DNA of 64,000 nucleotides from Schlesneria sp. (GTDB lineage Bacteria > Planctomycetota > Planctomycetia > Planctomycetales > Planctomycetaceae). The notes below the pieces were generated by a model. That model worked only from the letters and a program-made list of their open reading frames with translations. It had not been told where the DNA came from and did no database searches. Position 1 is the first letter of the stretch. Each line of letters begins with the position of its first letter. This document shows positions 18,846 through 26,805 of this stretch, in pieces. The stretch spans positions 1-64,000 of the forward strand of contig JAQGHU010000106.1 in assembly GCA_028291515.1 (NCBI GenBank). The letters run 5' to 3'. The position numbers were made by a program, and so were the translations under genes.

Positions 18846-20351
18846 TCAGGCGGCTCGTTGTTCGGATTCGATGTGTTCGATCGTTTCCGGGGCGATCGCG
18901 ACGGGGATCCAGGCTTTCAGGTTGGAACCTGGTCCGCCTCGTGGGGGGTAGCCGTATTCTCGGAGCTTGCCCGAGAGGGTGCGGATGCCGATTTGCAGGG
19001 CTTTGGCTGTCTTTTCACGGTTGCCGGCGAAGCGGTTGAAGGTGGCTTCGATCAGCTTGCGTTCCATTTCGGCCAGCGTCAGGCCGGGCAACGCATCGGC
19101 TTCTTCCTCGGTCACTTCGCGCGGGGTCAGCCACGGTTCGATGATCGAGGCGGTCAGCTTGCTGCCCCAGTCCAAGGCACAGGCTCGTTCGATGACGTTT
19201 TCGAGTTCGCAGATGTTGCCGGGCCATTCGTGACGTTGCAGCACGTGCAGTGCATCCAACGTCAGCGAACGTGGTGGTCGGCCTTCGCGTCCGGAGACTC
19301 GACGCAGGAAGTGTTCGGCCAGCGGGGCGATATCGTCTTTACGCGATCGCAACGTCGGCAGGTTGATACAGGTTTGCGAGGCTTCTTCGTGCAGATCGCG
19401 TCGGAACAGGCCTTTGTCGACCAGGCTGACGAGATCGACGTTGGCTCCGAAGACGAATCGCACGTCGAAACGGATCCTTTCGCCGGTCTGCGGATGGACG
19501 TAGCATTGTTCGCGGATCAGCGAGGTGATCTGCTTCTGGACGGGCAGGGCAACGAATTGAACTTGTTCGAGCAGCAGGGTTCCGCCGTCGGCCAATTCTA
19601 ATCGGCCGGGATGACGAATCGTCTGGCCCATCGGAGCGGGTTCGCACTGGCCGAACAAGTCTTGTTCGAGTGTTTCCGCGGACAGGACGCTGCAATCGAT
19701 CTTGACGAATGGTCGGTGAGCTCGGCGGCCGGAATCGTGAATCGCTTGAGCGACCAGATCCGTTCCTGAGCCTGGTTCACCTTGAATCAGGACGCAACTG
19801 TTGCCGTCGGCGACTGACTGAACCTGCTGTCGCAGTGTGTGCATGGCTGGGCTGTGGCCGACCATGTCTCGCAGATTGCGGTTGCTGAGTTGGCGGCGGA
19901 GACGGCGGTTTTCGGCCATCAACTTGGATCGTTGAACGGCACCAGCCAGCGTCAACGCGAACGTCGAGGCGGTGTAGGGCTGAGTCAGCAGTTCGATGCC
20001 ATTGGCGGCCGGCAGGATCTGAGGGCCGTCGTCAGAAGCAGAGGCGACCAGGCAGACCAGTTGAGTGGACCAGCCCTTTTGCTGGATCAACCCGGCGATC
20101 GAACCGGCTGTTTCTCCGGGGGAGAGCGGTCCAACGAGGCAGACCTCGCAAGCTTGCAGGCTGAGCGACTGAGCGGCCGCATCATACGAGTTGACCACGC
20201 GAGTCGTCAGACCGGCGGATCGGACATCGTTCTCAAGCCGCCAAGCGATTTCTTGATCGCAAGAGACGATCAAGACATTGGGAGCGGATTCCGCGACAGG
20301 TGCCGAAGCACGCTGGGGGAACGGGATCACATCGGGATGGGCAGTCGTCAT
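18846..20351 (-). CDS. Sigma-54 activator-like regulator with degenerate AAA+ domain
   Basis: 501 residues with the layout of an NtrC-type activator: a receiver-like N-terminal region (about 25-140), an AAA+ domain (about 163-395) and a Fis-type helix-turn-helix (about 440-485; NREKTAKALQIGIRTLSGKLREYG). The ATPase core is altered. Walker A reads GEPGSGTD near 191-198, so the usual lysine is Thr. The GAFTGA loop that contacts sigma-54 is replaced by a segment reading QCEPAPMG. Walker B reads GGTLLLEQV instead of GGTLFLDEI. The receiver part lacks an obvious phospho-Asp site. I infer a DNA-binding protein that no longer drives sigma-54 open-complex formation. The HTH looks intact. Ends in EQRAA. 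Confidence 0.88.
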   Translation of the reverse strand: MTTAHPDVIPFPQRASAPVAESAPNVLIVSCDQEIAWRLENDVRSAGLTTRVVNSYDAAAQSLSLQACEVCLVGPLSPGETAGSIAGLIQQKGWSTQLVCLVASASDDGPQILPAANGIELLTQPYTASTFALTLAGAVQRSKLMAENRRLRRQLSNRNLRDMVGHSPAMHTLRQQVQSVADGNSCVLIQGEPGSGTDLVAQAIHDSGRRAHRPFVKIDCSVLSAETLEQDLFGQCEPAPMGQTIRHPGRLELADGGTLLLEQVQFVALPVQKQITSLIREQCYVHPQTGERIRFDVRFVFGANVDLVSLVDKGLFRRDLHEEASQTCINLPTLRSRKDDIAPLAEHFLRRVSGREGRPPRSLTLDALHVLQRHEWPGNICELENVIERACALDWGSKLTASIIEPWLTPREVTEEEADALPGLTLAEMERKLIEATFNRFAGNREKTAKALQIGIRTLSGKLREYGYPPRGGPGSNLKAWIPVAIAPETIEHIESEQRAA

Positions 20352-21151
20352 GCGGTCACCATGATCGGAAAGGGACGATGTGCGAAGTCAGTGCGTACTT
20401 TGGACGGTCCGCAGAACGCTTGTCTTCGGTGTAAAGCGACCGATTGGTCGCACGTAATCGAATTGAAAACGGGGAGACGGGACGACTTCGCCGCAGGCAC
20501 GAAGCCCTCTTACCGACGAATGAACGACACTTCAAACTTGTTGTCGCGAGGCGAACAACAGGCTTGATTTGAAGCCATTCGGGCGGCTTGAGTTGCAATC
20601 AAGATTTGCTATGGGAGATGAACGAGGGGGTGTTTATTCGCAACCGGCAGAATGTGTCAATTGGTTTTGTTTAATGCGTAAAAGAATTGTAAAACGCGAC
20701 AAATCCGCAGTTTTTTTAAAGCGACATGAAGTCGCTGGCACGCGAGTTCGAGCTTATTTTGGCAGTTTGGGTCAATCCGCAGGGACTGCCGGTCGTTGGA
20801 CGAGAATTGCGAGATTCGACGCTGAGCCCATAGATCGCTTCGCCTGCGCAATGCCGAGGAAGGAAAGGCAATTCTCACGCGAAGGCGCGGAGTCGCGAAG
20901 AAGAGAGAAATCAAGGGGGCGAAGGCTGGGCAGATACCGCGTTCGCGTGGAGATGGTTATCAACGCCAAGGCGCAAGGGCGCTAAGTCGCAAAGGGAAGA
21001 ACGGAGACTGATTCCCTTCTTCTTTTCGCATTGGCACCAAATTCTGATTTGACAGGCATGAAGCTATCCGCCCGCGGCTCACCTGACGAGTTTGGCTGTG
21101 CCCATTGTAGAAGGCACACGGAGTGTACCGTCTACATTAAAACGCGGCTGA
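20352..21151. other. Intergenic region with GCGCAAGG-type repeats
   Basis: About 800 bases without a supported gene. The open frames here (for example 20569-20985) have no recognisable protein features. Around 20875-20905 and 20962-20998 are near-copies of a purine-rich GCGAAGGCGC / GCCAAGGCGCAAGGGCGC motif, a low-complexity type seen between genes in many environmental bacteria. The regulator's promoter should lie at the left edge and the purC 3' end at the right. Confidence 0.5.
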
Positions 21152-22066
21152 CTATTTCCACGCGAAGACTTCGCCGGTCAGACGCTCGAACGCTTCGATG
21201 TACTTGGCTCGGGTTCGCTCGATGACTTCGGCAGGTAGTTCTGGTGGCGGGCTGTTCTTGTCCCAGGCGGTCGATTCCAGCCAGTCGCGCACGAACTGCT
21301 TGTCGAAACTGGGTTGGCTGCCGCCGGGTGCATATTGATCCAACGGCCAGAAGCGTGAGCTGTCCGGCGTCAGTACTTCATCGATCAGGATGATTTCATC
21401 GTCGCGCAGCCCGAATTCAAATTTGGTGTCAGCCAGGATGATACCGCGTTCTCGTGCGTACTCGGCGGCCATCGAATAGATGTGGACGCTCATCCGACGC
21501 AGTTCGATGGCAGTCTCGTGCCCGACGATCTCTGACATGCGTGCGAACGAGATGTTCTCGTCGTGACCCGTTTCGGCTTTTGTGGCCGGAGTGAAGATCG
21601 GGGCGGGGAGCAGATCACCTTCGACCAGTCCGGCGGGCAGGGGGATGCCGCAGACCGTTTGAGACGCCTTGTATTCCTTCCAGCCTGAACCGGCGAGGTA
21701 CCCTCGCACGACGCATTCCACCGGGAAGACCGTGGTCTTGTAGACGACCATGCTGCGCCCGATCAGGTCGTCCAAGTTGGTCCCAGCGGGCAAATCGAGA
21801 TCGCCAGGGTTCATGCTGAGGACGTGATGAGGCACATCCAGGCGGCTGAACCAGAAGCGACTGATCTGAGTCAGCACTCGCCCCTTGTCAGGAATGCCAC
21901 TTGGCAAAATCCAATCGAACGCACTGATGCGATCTGTGGCAATGAACAGTAGCCGGTCGCCGAAGTCATAGACATCGCGGACCTTACCTCGAAAAGGGGT
22001 CAGTCCGGGGAGTTGGCTATGCAGAAATGGGATCGCAGAAGGTTGATTGGACATCATCAAGGTCAT
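21152..22066 (-). CDS. purC: SAICAR synthase (phosphoribosylaminoimidazole-succinocarboxamide synthase)
   Basis: Enzyme of de novo purine synthesis that joins CAIR and aspartate using ATP. The 304-residue protein matches the family in length. It shows the ATP-grasp-like start [27 protein letters not shown], the [10 protein letters not shown]-like segment [17 protein letters not shown], and [27 protein letters not shown]. The start could be the ATG at 22066 or a later ATG at 22054; neither has a strong ribosome site. It stands alone with no other pur genes beside it. Confidence 0.96.
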   Translation of the reverse strand: MTLMMSNQPSAIPFLHSQLPGLTPFRGKVRDVYDFGDRLLFIATDRISAFDWILPSGIPDKGRVLTQISRFWFSRLDVPHHVLSMNPGDLDLPAGTNLDDLIGRSMVVYKTTVFPVECVVRGYLAGSGWKEYKASQTVCGIPLPAGLVEGDLLPAPIFTPATKAETGHDENISFARMSEIVGHETAIELRRMSVHIYSMAAEYARERGIILADTKFEFGLRDDEIILIDEVLTPDSSRFWPLDQYAPGGSQPSFDKQFVRDWLESTAWDKNSPPPELPAEVIERTRAKYIEAFERLTGEVFAWK

Positions 22067-22426
22067 TTCTGAAGAACAAGTGCGGGTGGCACTTACGTGT
22101 CGCGTTGAAACATAGGTTAGACTAAGCGAGTTTCTGCTCGCGGGACGCCATAGTTAAGTGGGATGCGTTCGAGAGGCTCGATTGATCAAGCCTGTCCGGT
22201 CATAAAACGGCATTCCTTGCGAGCCTAACATTGCTGACATTGTTGAACAACCCGTTCAACAAAACTACACTCCGGCAGTCGCTTGTTAGCGAGCCAGTTC
22301 CACAAATGAGAAGGGTGATCGATTGTTAAGGACGCTGCCAAGTCTGAACAGTAGCGTTCACCTGCGGAGCGATTGTGTAGACCTCGACCAACGACACGCT
22401 TACTTCTTAGCACGCCGAGGCTGCAC
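22067..22426. other. Divergent intergenic region, purC / GH10-like gene
   Basis: About 360 bases between divergent genes that must hold both promoters. The only structure seen is an inverted repeat TGTTGAAC / GTTCAACA with a five-base spacer at 22241-22261, which could be an operator. No riboswitch fold was recognised. Confidence 0.4.
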
Positions 22427-23959
22427 ATGGGCTTGATCCGATTTGCCGTTCACCCGGCATCACTAACGGAAGACTGGCCCGAAGTTTATCGCGGCTATCT
22501 GACGGGCGCTGATGGTCGCGTGTTTCCGACGCGGATCGAAGTAGACGGTCAGATCATTGGTTGTCGCCGAGCCACGTCAGAAAGCTGCAAGTTTCACGTG
22601 GCCTTTCCCGTCGAAGGATTCGGCCGCCCCTTCATCAGTTCCGCATCTTTGCCCGAGCGTGAACAGCCGTATGTGCTGGTTGTCGAACTGGCTCGCGGTA
22701 AGATTGTGCAACTTCGAAATCAGGCGTCGTCGTGGGAACTGGCAGGGATGCAGATTCCGCCCGCGTTCGCCGCCGCGTCTCGTGCGGCCCATCACGCGTT
22801 CGGCCGCGCCGCCTCTGCTCAAGCTGACGTGGCCGGATCGACGAAACTGGCGACCGAAGCGCTGCATCATGCGTTTGTCGCCGCCGAGATCCTGACACGC
22901 GGCTATGCCTCGCAGGCATTGGCGGGCCGGTTGCAGAGATTTGGCGGGTTGCCCGCATCGATCGGTTGCGATCTGCAAAGTTCGGTGCCGCAGCCGGAAG
23001 CAAACGAGCTGTTCACGGCCGCGTTCAACGCCGCCACGGTGGCGGTCCCCTGGCGATCGATCGAAGCGATCGAGGGGGAATACGACTGGGGTCCAATCGA
23101 TCGGCAGTTGGAGTGGTGCGAGCAGCAGAAGGTCGAGAATCAGAAGATGAAGGGCGAGCATCAAAAGTTGCTCGTTCGCGGCGGGCCACTCATTGATTTT
23201 GGACCGGATGGACTTCCCTCCTGGCTGGCGCGCTGGGAACACGACGTGTTTAACCTGCGCAGCTTTATCTGCGACTTTGTCGAGACGGCGATTTCACGCT
23301 ATGCCGGACGGATCCGGATCTGGGAAGTGGTCGCACGAGCGAATTCCGGCGGTGCGCTGACGTTGAACGAGGAGAATCGCTTGATGCTGACGGCCAGCGT
23401 GCTGGGCGTCGCCAAACAGATTGACGAAGAAGGTCAGTTGATAATCCGCGTCGATCAGCCTTGGGGCGATTACCAGGCCCGCGGTCAGCATCGGTTGTCG
23501 CCGCTGCAGTTCGTCGATGCATTGCATCGTTCTGGAGTCGGGTTGGCGGGCGTGAATCTGGAATTGGCGATGGGCTATTTGCCCCGCGGCAGTGCGCGAC
23601 GTGATCTAATGGACATTTCGCGCCTGATCGATTCCTGGAGCGTTCTTAACCTGCCATTGCACGTGACCCTCGCCAGTCCCTCCAGTTGCGAGGATGACCC
23701 GCTGTCGCACTCGGACTGGGAAGTTGATCCCCGACTGTGGCCCGAGACGACGGCTGAAGAAAGTCAGGCGGAAACCTTGGACCGGGTGATCGAGTTGCTG
23801 CTGGCCAAGCCGTCAGTCGCGGGGGTCTTTCAGACTCATTTTTCAGACGCCGAGCGACATCAGTTCCCGTTCGCTGGCATGCTGCGAGCCGATGGGACTC
23901 CCAAGCCTGCCTTGGAACGAATCATCACGCAACGTCAGCAGCATAAGCGACGTGATTAA
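22427..23959 (+). CDS. GH10 xylanase-like protein, probable altered active site
   Basis: Protein of about 510 residues. The C-terminal two thirds look like a glycoside hydrolase 10 barrel: a FNAATVAVPWRSIEAIEGEYDW segment resembling the strand before the active site, and a barrel half ending in TPKPALERI. Where GH10 enzymes carry WDVVNE, with the acid/base Glu, this protein has IWEVVARANSGG, so that Glu seems to be missing. A candidate nucleophile region reads GVNLELAMGY. The N-terminal 150 residues are of unknown type. The ATG at 22427 is chosen because a GAGG site lies six bases before it. It lacks an evident signal peptide, so a cytoplasmic or non-catalytic role is possible. Confidence 0.75.
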   Translation: MGLIRFAVHPASLTEDWPEVYRGYLTGADGRVFPTRIEVDGQIIGCRRATSESCKFHVAFPVEGFGRPFISSASLPEREQPYVLVVELARGKIVQLRNQASSWELAGMQIPPAFAAASRAAHHAFGRAASAQADVAGSTKLATEALHHAFVAAEILTRGYASQALAGRLQRFGGLPASIGCDLQSSVPQPEANELFTAAFNAATVAVPWRSIEAIEGEYDWGPIDRQLEWCEQQKVENQKMKGEHQKLLVRGGPLIDFGPDGLPSWLARWEHDVFNLRSFICDFVETAISRYAGRIRIWEVVARANSGGALTLNEENRLMLTASVLGVAKQIDEEGQLIIRVDQPWGDYQARGQHRLSPLQFVDALHRSGVGLAGVNLELAMGYLPRGSARRDLMDISRLIDSWSVLNLPLHVTLASPSSCEDDPLSHSDWEVDPRLWPETTAEESQAETLDRVIELLLAKPSVAGVFQTHFSDAERHQFPFAGMLRADGTPKPALERIITQRQQHKRRD

Positions 23960-23977
23960 AATGTCAGCCACCACTAC

Positions 23978-24095
23978 CGTCATTCCCGCGCAGGCGGGAA
24001 TCCAGCAGTTGTGCAGCGAACCTCTACCATTACTTCATTTGTCGCATCGTAACTCTTCAACACCAATCTGGATTCCCGCCTGCGCGGGAATGACG
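23978..24095. repeat. REP pair in inverted orientation (REPIN-like)
   Basis: Two 28-base copies in opposite orientation (23978-24005 and 24068-24095). Each is itself a palindrome with arms ATTCCCGC and GCGGGAAT around four bases. The 62-base middle differs from that of the pair at 30373-30510. The position, just after one gene and ahead of pgk, fits a REP/REPIN-type mobile palindrome. Confidence 0.85.
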
Positions 24096-24267
24096 GAAGG
24101 GTTCGCTTAATTCTTCGCGAATGATCGGCCAAAACTGGTCCGTTCGGGCGTCTCGCTTGGCAGTCCGGCGGAGTAGCTCTAGCATAGTCGGCCATGGGAC
24201 GCTCGTGGGGACCTTCTCCATCCCGTTCTGACTGACTCTGAACGCCCGTATAAAAGACGAAGGTATC

Positions 24268-25461
24268 ATGGCCAAGAAGACGATTGCTGATGTCGATGTT
24301 TCCGGTAAAGCGGTGCTGATACGTTGCGACTTCAACGTCCCACTGGATGATAGCCTGCAGATTACGGACGACCGTCGCATCACCGAAGCGTTGCCGTCGA
24401 TCAAGTCGGCGCTGGATCGTGGCGGTCGCGTGATCCTGATGAGTCACCTGGGTCGTCCGGAAGGGAAAGATCCGGCCGAAGATGCCAAGTACAGCCTGAA
24501 GCCGGTCGTTGAGCGACTGCAAATATTGCTCGGTTGCCCCGTTCACTTCGCTAGCGACACCGTCGGTGACGACGCCAAGGCCAAGTCAGCGGCCCTCAAG
24601 AATGGCGAAGTGTTGCTGCTCGAAAATGTCCGCTTCAATATGGGCGAAAAGAAGGGCGACGCCGACTATGCCGCTGTGCTGGCGGCGATGGGTGATATCT
24701 ATTGCAACGACGCGTTTGGAACATGCCATCGAACTGAAGGATCAATGGTGGCGGTACCAAATGCCATGGGAGCCAAGCCCAAGGTCTGCGGTTTCCTGGT
24801 TGAAAAAGAGATTCAGTTTCTGTCAGAAGCCATCGCCAACCCGAAGCGACCATTCGTCGCGATCGTTGGCGGCAAGAAGGTCTCGGACAAGATCAACGTC
24901 ATCCAGAACCTGTTGAATATCTGCGACAAGGTCCTGATTGGCGGCGCAATGGCCTACACCTTTTCGCTGGCTCAAGGCGGGGCGATCGGCAAGAGTTTCG
25001 TCCAACCAGACAAAGTTGATCTCGCCAAGAGTTTGATTGCCTCTGGTGGCGACAAACTGCTGTTGCCCGTGGATTCGCTCTGCGGAGACGATTTCAAGGG
25101 GACCTGCAACAAGCAAGTCGTCAAAGCAGGTGAAATCCCTGATGGCTGGGAAGGCTTCGACATCGGTCCCGAAACGATCAAGGTATACGCCGACGTCATC
25201 AAGTCGGCTAAGACGGTCGTCTGGAACGGTCCGATGGGTGTCTTCGAAATGCCACCGTTCGACGCCGGCACCAAAGCCGTCGCGGAAGCGATTGTGGCCG
25301 GTGATTCAACCAGTATCATCGGTGGTGGCGACAGTGCCGCAGCGATCCAGCAGTTTGGTCTGGCAGATAAGGTGACTCACGTCAGCACCGGTGGCGGAGC
25401 CAGCCTGGAAATGCTCGAAGGAAAGAAGTTTGCGGCGGTCGAGTTGCTCAACAACAAGTAA
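24268..25461 (+). CDS. pgk: Phosphoglycerate kinase
   Basis: Glycolytic enzyme converting 1,3-bisphosphoglycerate and ADP to 3-phosphoglycerate and ATP. Its 397 residues are the normal length. Diagnostic segments include [13 protein letters not shown] near residue 20, [10 protein letters not shown] near 62, the ENVRF segment, [21 protein letters not shown], and the nucleotide-site glycines of [12 protein letters not shown]-type (here [17 protein letters not shown]). It is monocistronic here, followed by a strong hairpin terminator. Cytoplasmic. Confidence 0.98.
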   Translation: MAKKTIADVDVSGKAVLIRCDFNVPLDDSLQITDDRRITEALPSIKSALDRGGRVILMSHLGRPEGKDPAEDAKYSLKPVVERLQILLGCPVHFASDTVGDDAKAKSAALKNGEVLLLENVRFNMGEKKGDADYAAVLAAMGDIYCNDAFGTCHRTEGSMVAVPNAMGAKPKVCGFLVEKEIQFLSEAIANPKRPFVAIVGGKKVSDKINVIQNLLNICDKVLIGGAMAYTFSLAQGGAIGKSFVQPDKVDLAKSLIASGGDKLLLPVDSLCGDDFKGTCNKQVVKAGEIPDGWEGFDIGPETIKVYADVIKSAKTVVWNGPMGVFEMPPFDAGTKAVAEAIVAGDSTSIIGGGDSAAAIQQFGLADKVTHVSTGGGASLEMLEGKKFAAVELLNNK

Positions 25462-25486
25462 TCGACGGTGACATCGAAGTTTGCAG

Positions 25487-25519
25487 CAGAGCCTGATCTT
25501 CCGAAAAGATCAGGCTCTG
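25487..25519 (+). terminator. Hairpin terminator of pgk
   Basis: A perfect 14-base stem (25487-25500 with 25506-25519) around CCGAA, followed by TTCGCTTTAAT. It begins 25 bases after the pgk stop codon. Confidence 0.9.
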
Positions 25520-25580
25520 TTCGCTTTAATCGGGAGAGCGATAGAATCGCAGGCCTGTGATCTCTGGTTCAAGGTTTCGC

Positions 25581-26028
25581 ATGAGCCAACCTGCAAAGCG
25601 AAGTTCTCTATACCGTCGACTGTTGAGACCGGGTGCCCATTGGGTCTGGCTCTCGAACTCGTTGTATGTGATCGCCTGCTTCCTGCCCGCGATGCCACCT
25701 ATTTGGGGGAGCGAGCCGATTTATGGGTGGGGAGTGCCTCGCATCGCTGATCATTGGCATTCCTGCGTGGTGGGCGAACCCGGCTTATTTCCTGGCGATC
25801 ATCTTCTCTTGGTGCCGTTGTGGTCGAATCGCTGCGGTGCTGGCTGCGATCGCGGCACTGTTGGCCTGCAGCTTCGAACTGATGGATCTGCCAAACCAGG
25901 GCTGGATGCTTGAGCGTCAAGAAGTCGGCTGCTACGTGTGGATCACGAGCCTGCAGATTCTGGCCTGCAACTTGATCTGGAGGGAATGGCTAAAGTGGCG
26001 TGAACGACAAGAGGGACTGACCAGCTAA
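25581..26028 (+). pseudogene. Small four-helix membrane protein, frameshifted
   Basis: Two overlapping frames make one sensible membrane protein. The first frame, from an ATG at 25581, reads MSQPAKRSSLYRRLLRPG and then a first hydrophobic helix ending in PAMPPIWGSEPIYGW. The second frame carries GECLASLIIGIPAWWANP and two further hydrophobic segments, ending at 26028. Removing one G from the run of four at 25729-25732 joins them as GWECLASLIIG, a junction that resembles small planctomycete membrane proteins of unknown function as I recall them. Either the gene is broken or the G run is miscounted. The function of the family is not known. Confidence 0.65.
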
Positions 26029-26222
26029 TTTGGACAGGCCTCCCGCTTCCGTGGCTTCCAGAGAATCAGGTAGGCGGAGAGAAGGGTTAAGGGCCAAACG
26101 ATCGCCCAGTAGGGAACGGCCCAAAGCCCAATGCGACTAGGTCCACTTAATGTCCGCCCATCATCGCTGCTTTTTACCGTGAATGTTCCGACTCCGACGT
26201 AAAAGCCGCCGCCACTCGACAT
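26025..26222 (-). CDS. Short hypothetical protein with one C-terminal membrane helix
   Basis: A 65-residue frame ending in GLWAVPYWAIVWPLTLLSAY and a basic tail (LILWKPRKR), which looks like the C-terminal anchor of a small planctomycete protein family. The N-terminal helix expected for such proteins is missing, and an in-frame stop lies about 30 bases upstream of the ATG, so this may be a truncated gene. It converges with the frameshifted gene, overlapping by four bases. Confidence 0.4.
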   Translation of the reverse strand: MSSGGGFYVGVGTFTVKSSDDGRTLSGPSRIGLWAVPYWAIVWPLTLLSAYLILWKPRKREACPN

Positions 26223-26328
26223 CCATGTTTCCCCATGGATAATTCCACTTCACGTCTTCCGCTGAAGTCCATTGGAAATCCGTGCTACGGGAAACTTCAC
26301 GGCCCATTCTGCGAATCGCTACGATTTG

Positions 26329-26748
26329 TCACGCCACAATGTGTCGCAGCATCCGAGGGTCTTCTAAAACGGGCGACAGTTCGCCACGCCGCTCCATCTC
26401 GCCAGCCGATCCGCGGATGCCATTCAAGCCTTCTCGGATCGTTCCCATGATCTTCAGCGCGGCGGGGACATCCAACTGGGGGCCCATGCCGATGCACGTC
26501 AGTACGAACAGATACAGCTTCTGCATGTTTTCGGGGATCTGGCCAAATCGCAGATCGATCCCTTCATACAGTGCCAACACGATTTGCTGGGATTTGAGCA
26601 ACAACGGCTGAGCTTTGATGACGTTGTTCTCATCAAGCAGTGCCTGAGCTTGCTCCAGGCGCGAGATGATGCCGTCAAACGCAGCCAGCAGCATTTCGAT
26701 GCGGGTCCAGGGGGCGGCAGGCTGGGAATAGGCGTCGAGTCGTTTCAT
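26329..26748 (-). CDS. fliS: Flagellar export chaperone FliS
   Basis: A helical protein of about 139 residues that binds flagellin and keeps it unfolded before export. The start MKRLDAYSQ at 26748 matches the short N terminus of FliS, where a Tyr near the beginning is common; a start nine codons earlier is less likely. The segment LYEGIDLRFGQIPENMQKLYLFV resembles FliS helices. It follows fliD by 57 bases, the usual fliD-fliS order, and flagellin lies just upstream. Confidence 0.85.
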   Translation of the reverse strand: MKRLDAYSQPAAPWTRIEMLLAAFDGIISRLEQAQALLDENNVIKAQPLLLKSQQIVLALYEGIDLRFGQIPENMQKLYLFVLTCIGMGPQLDVPAALKIMGTIREGLNGIRGSAGEMERRGELSPVLEDPRMLRHIVA

Positions 26749-26805
26749 TGAAGGGTGCTCTCCGAAGTCGATCACGAGGGGTGTTAATCAGTGGAAGATG
26801 CGACG

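Noticed and set aside
20569-20985. Frame of 138 codons in the gap upstream of the regulator
   Set aside because: Low-complexity Arg-rich sequence from the GCGCAAGG-type repeats, no homology signal.
22241-22261. Operator-like dyad TGTTGAAC/GTTCAACA
   Set aside because: A single short dyad with no assignable regulator; kept only as a note in the intergenic entry.
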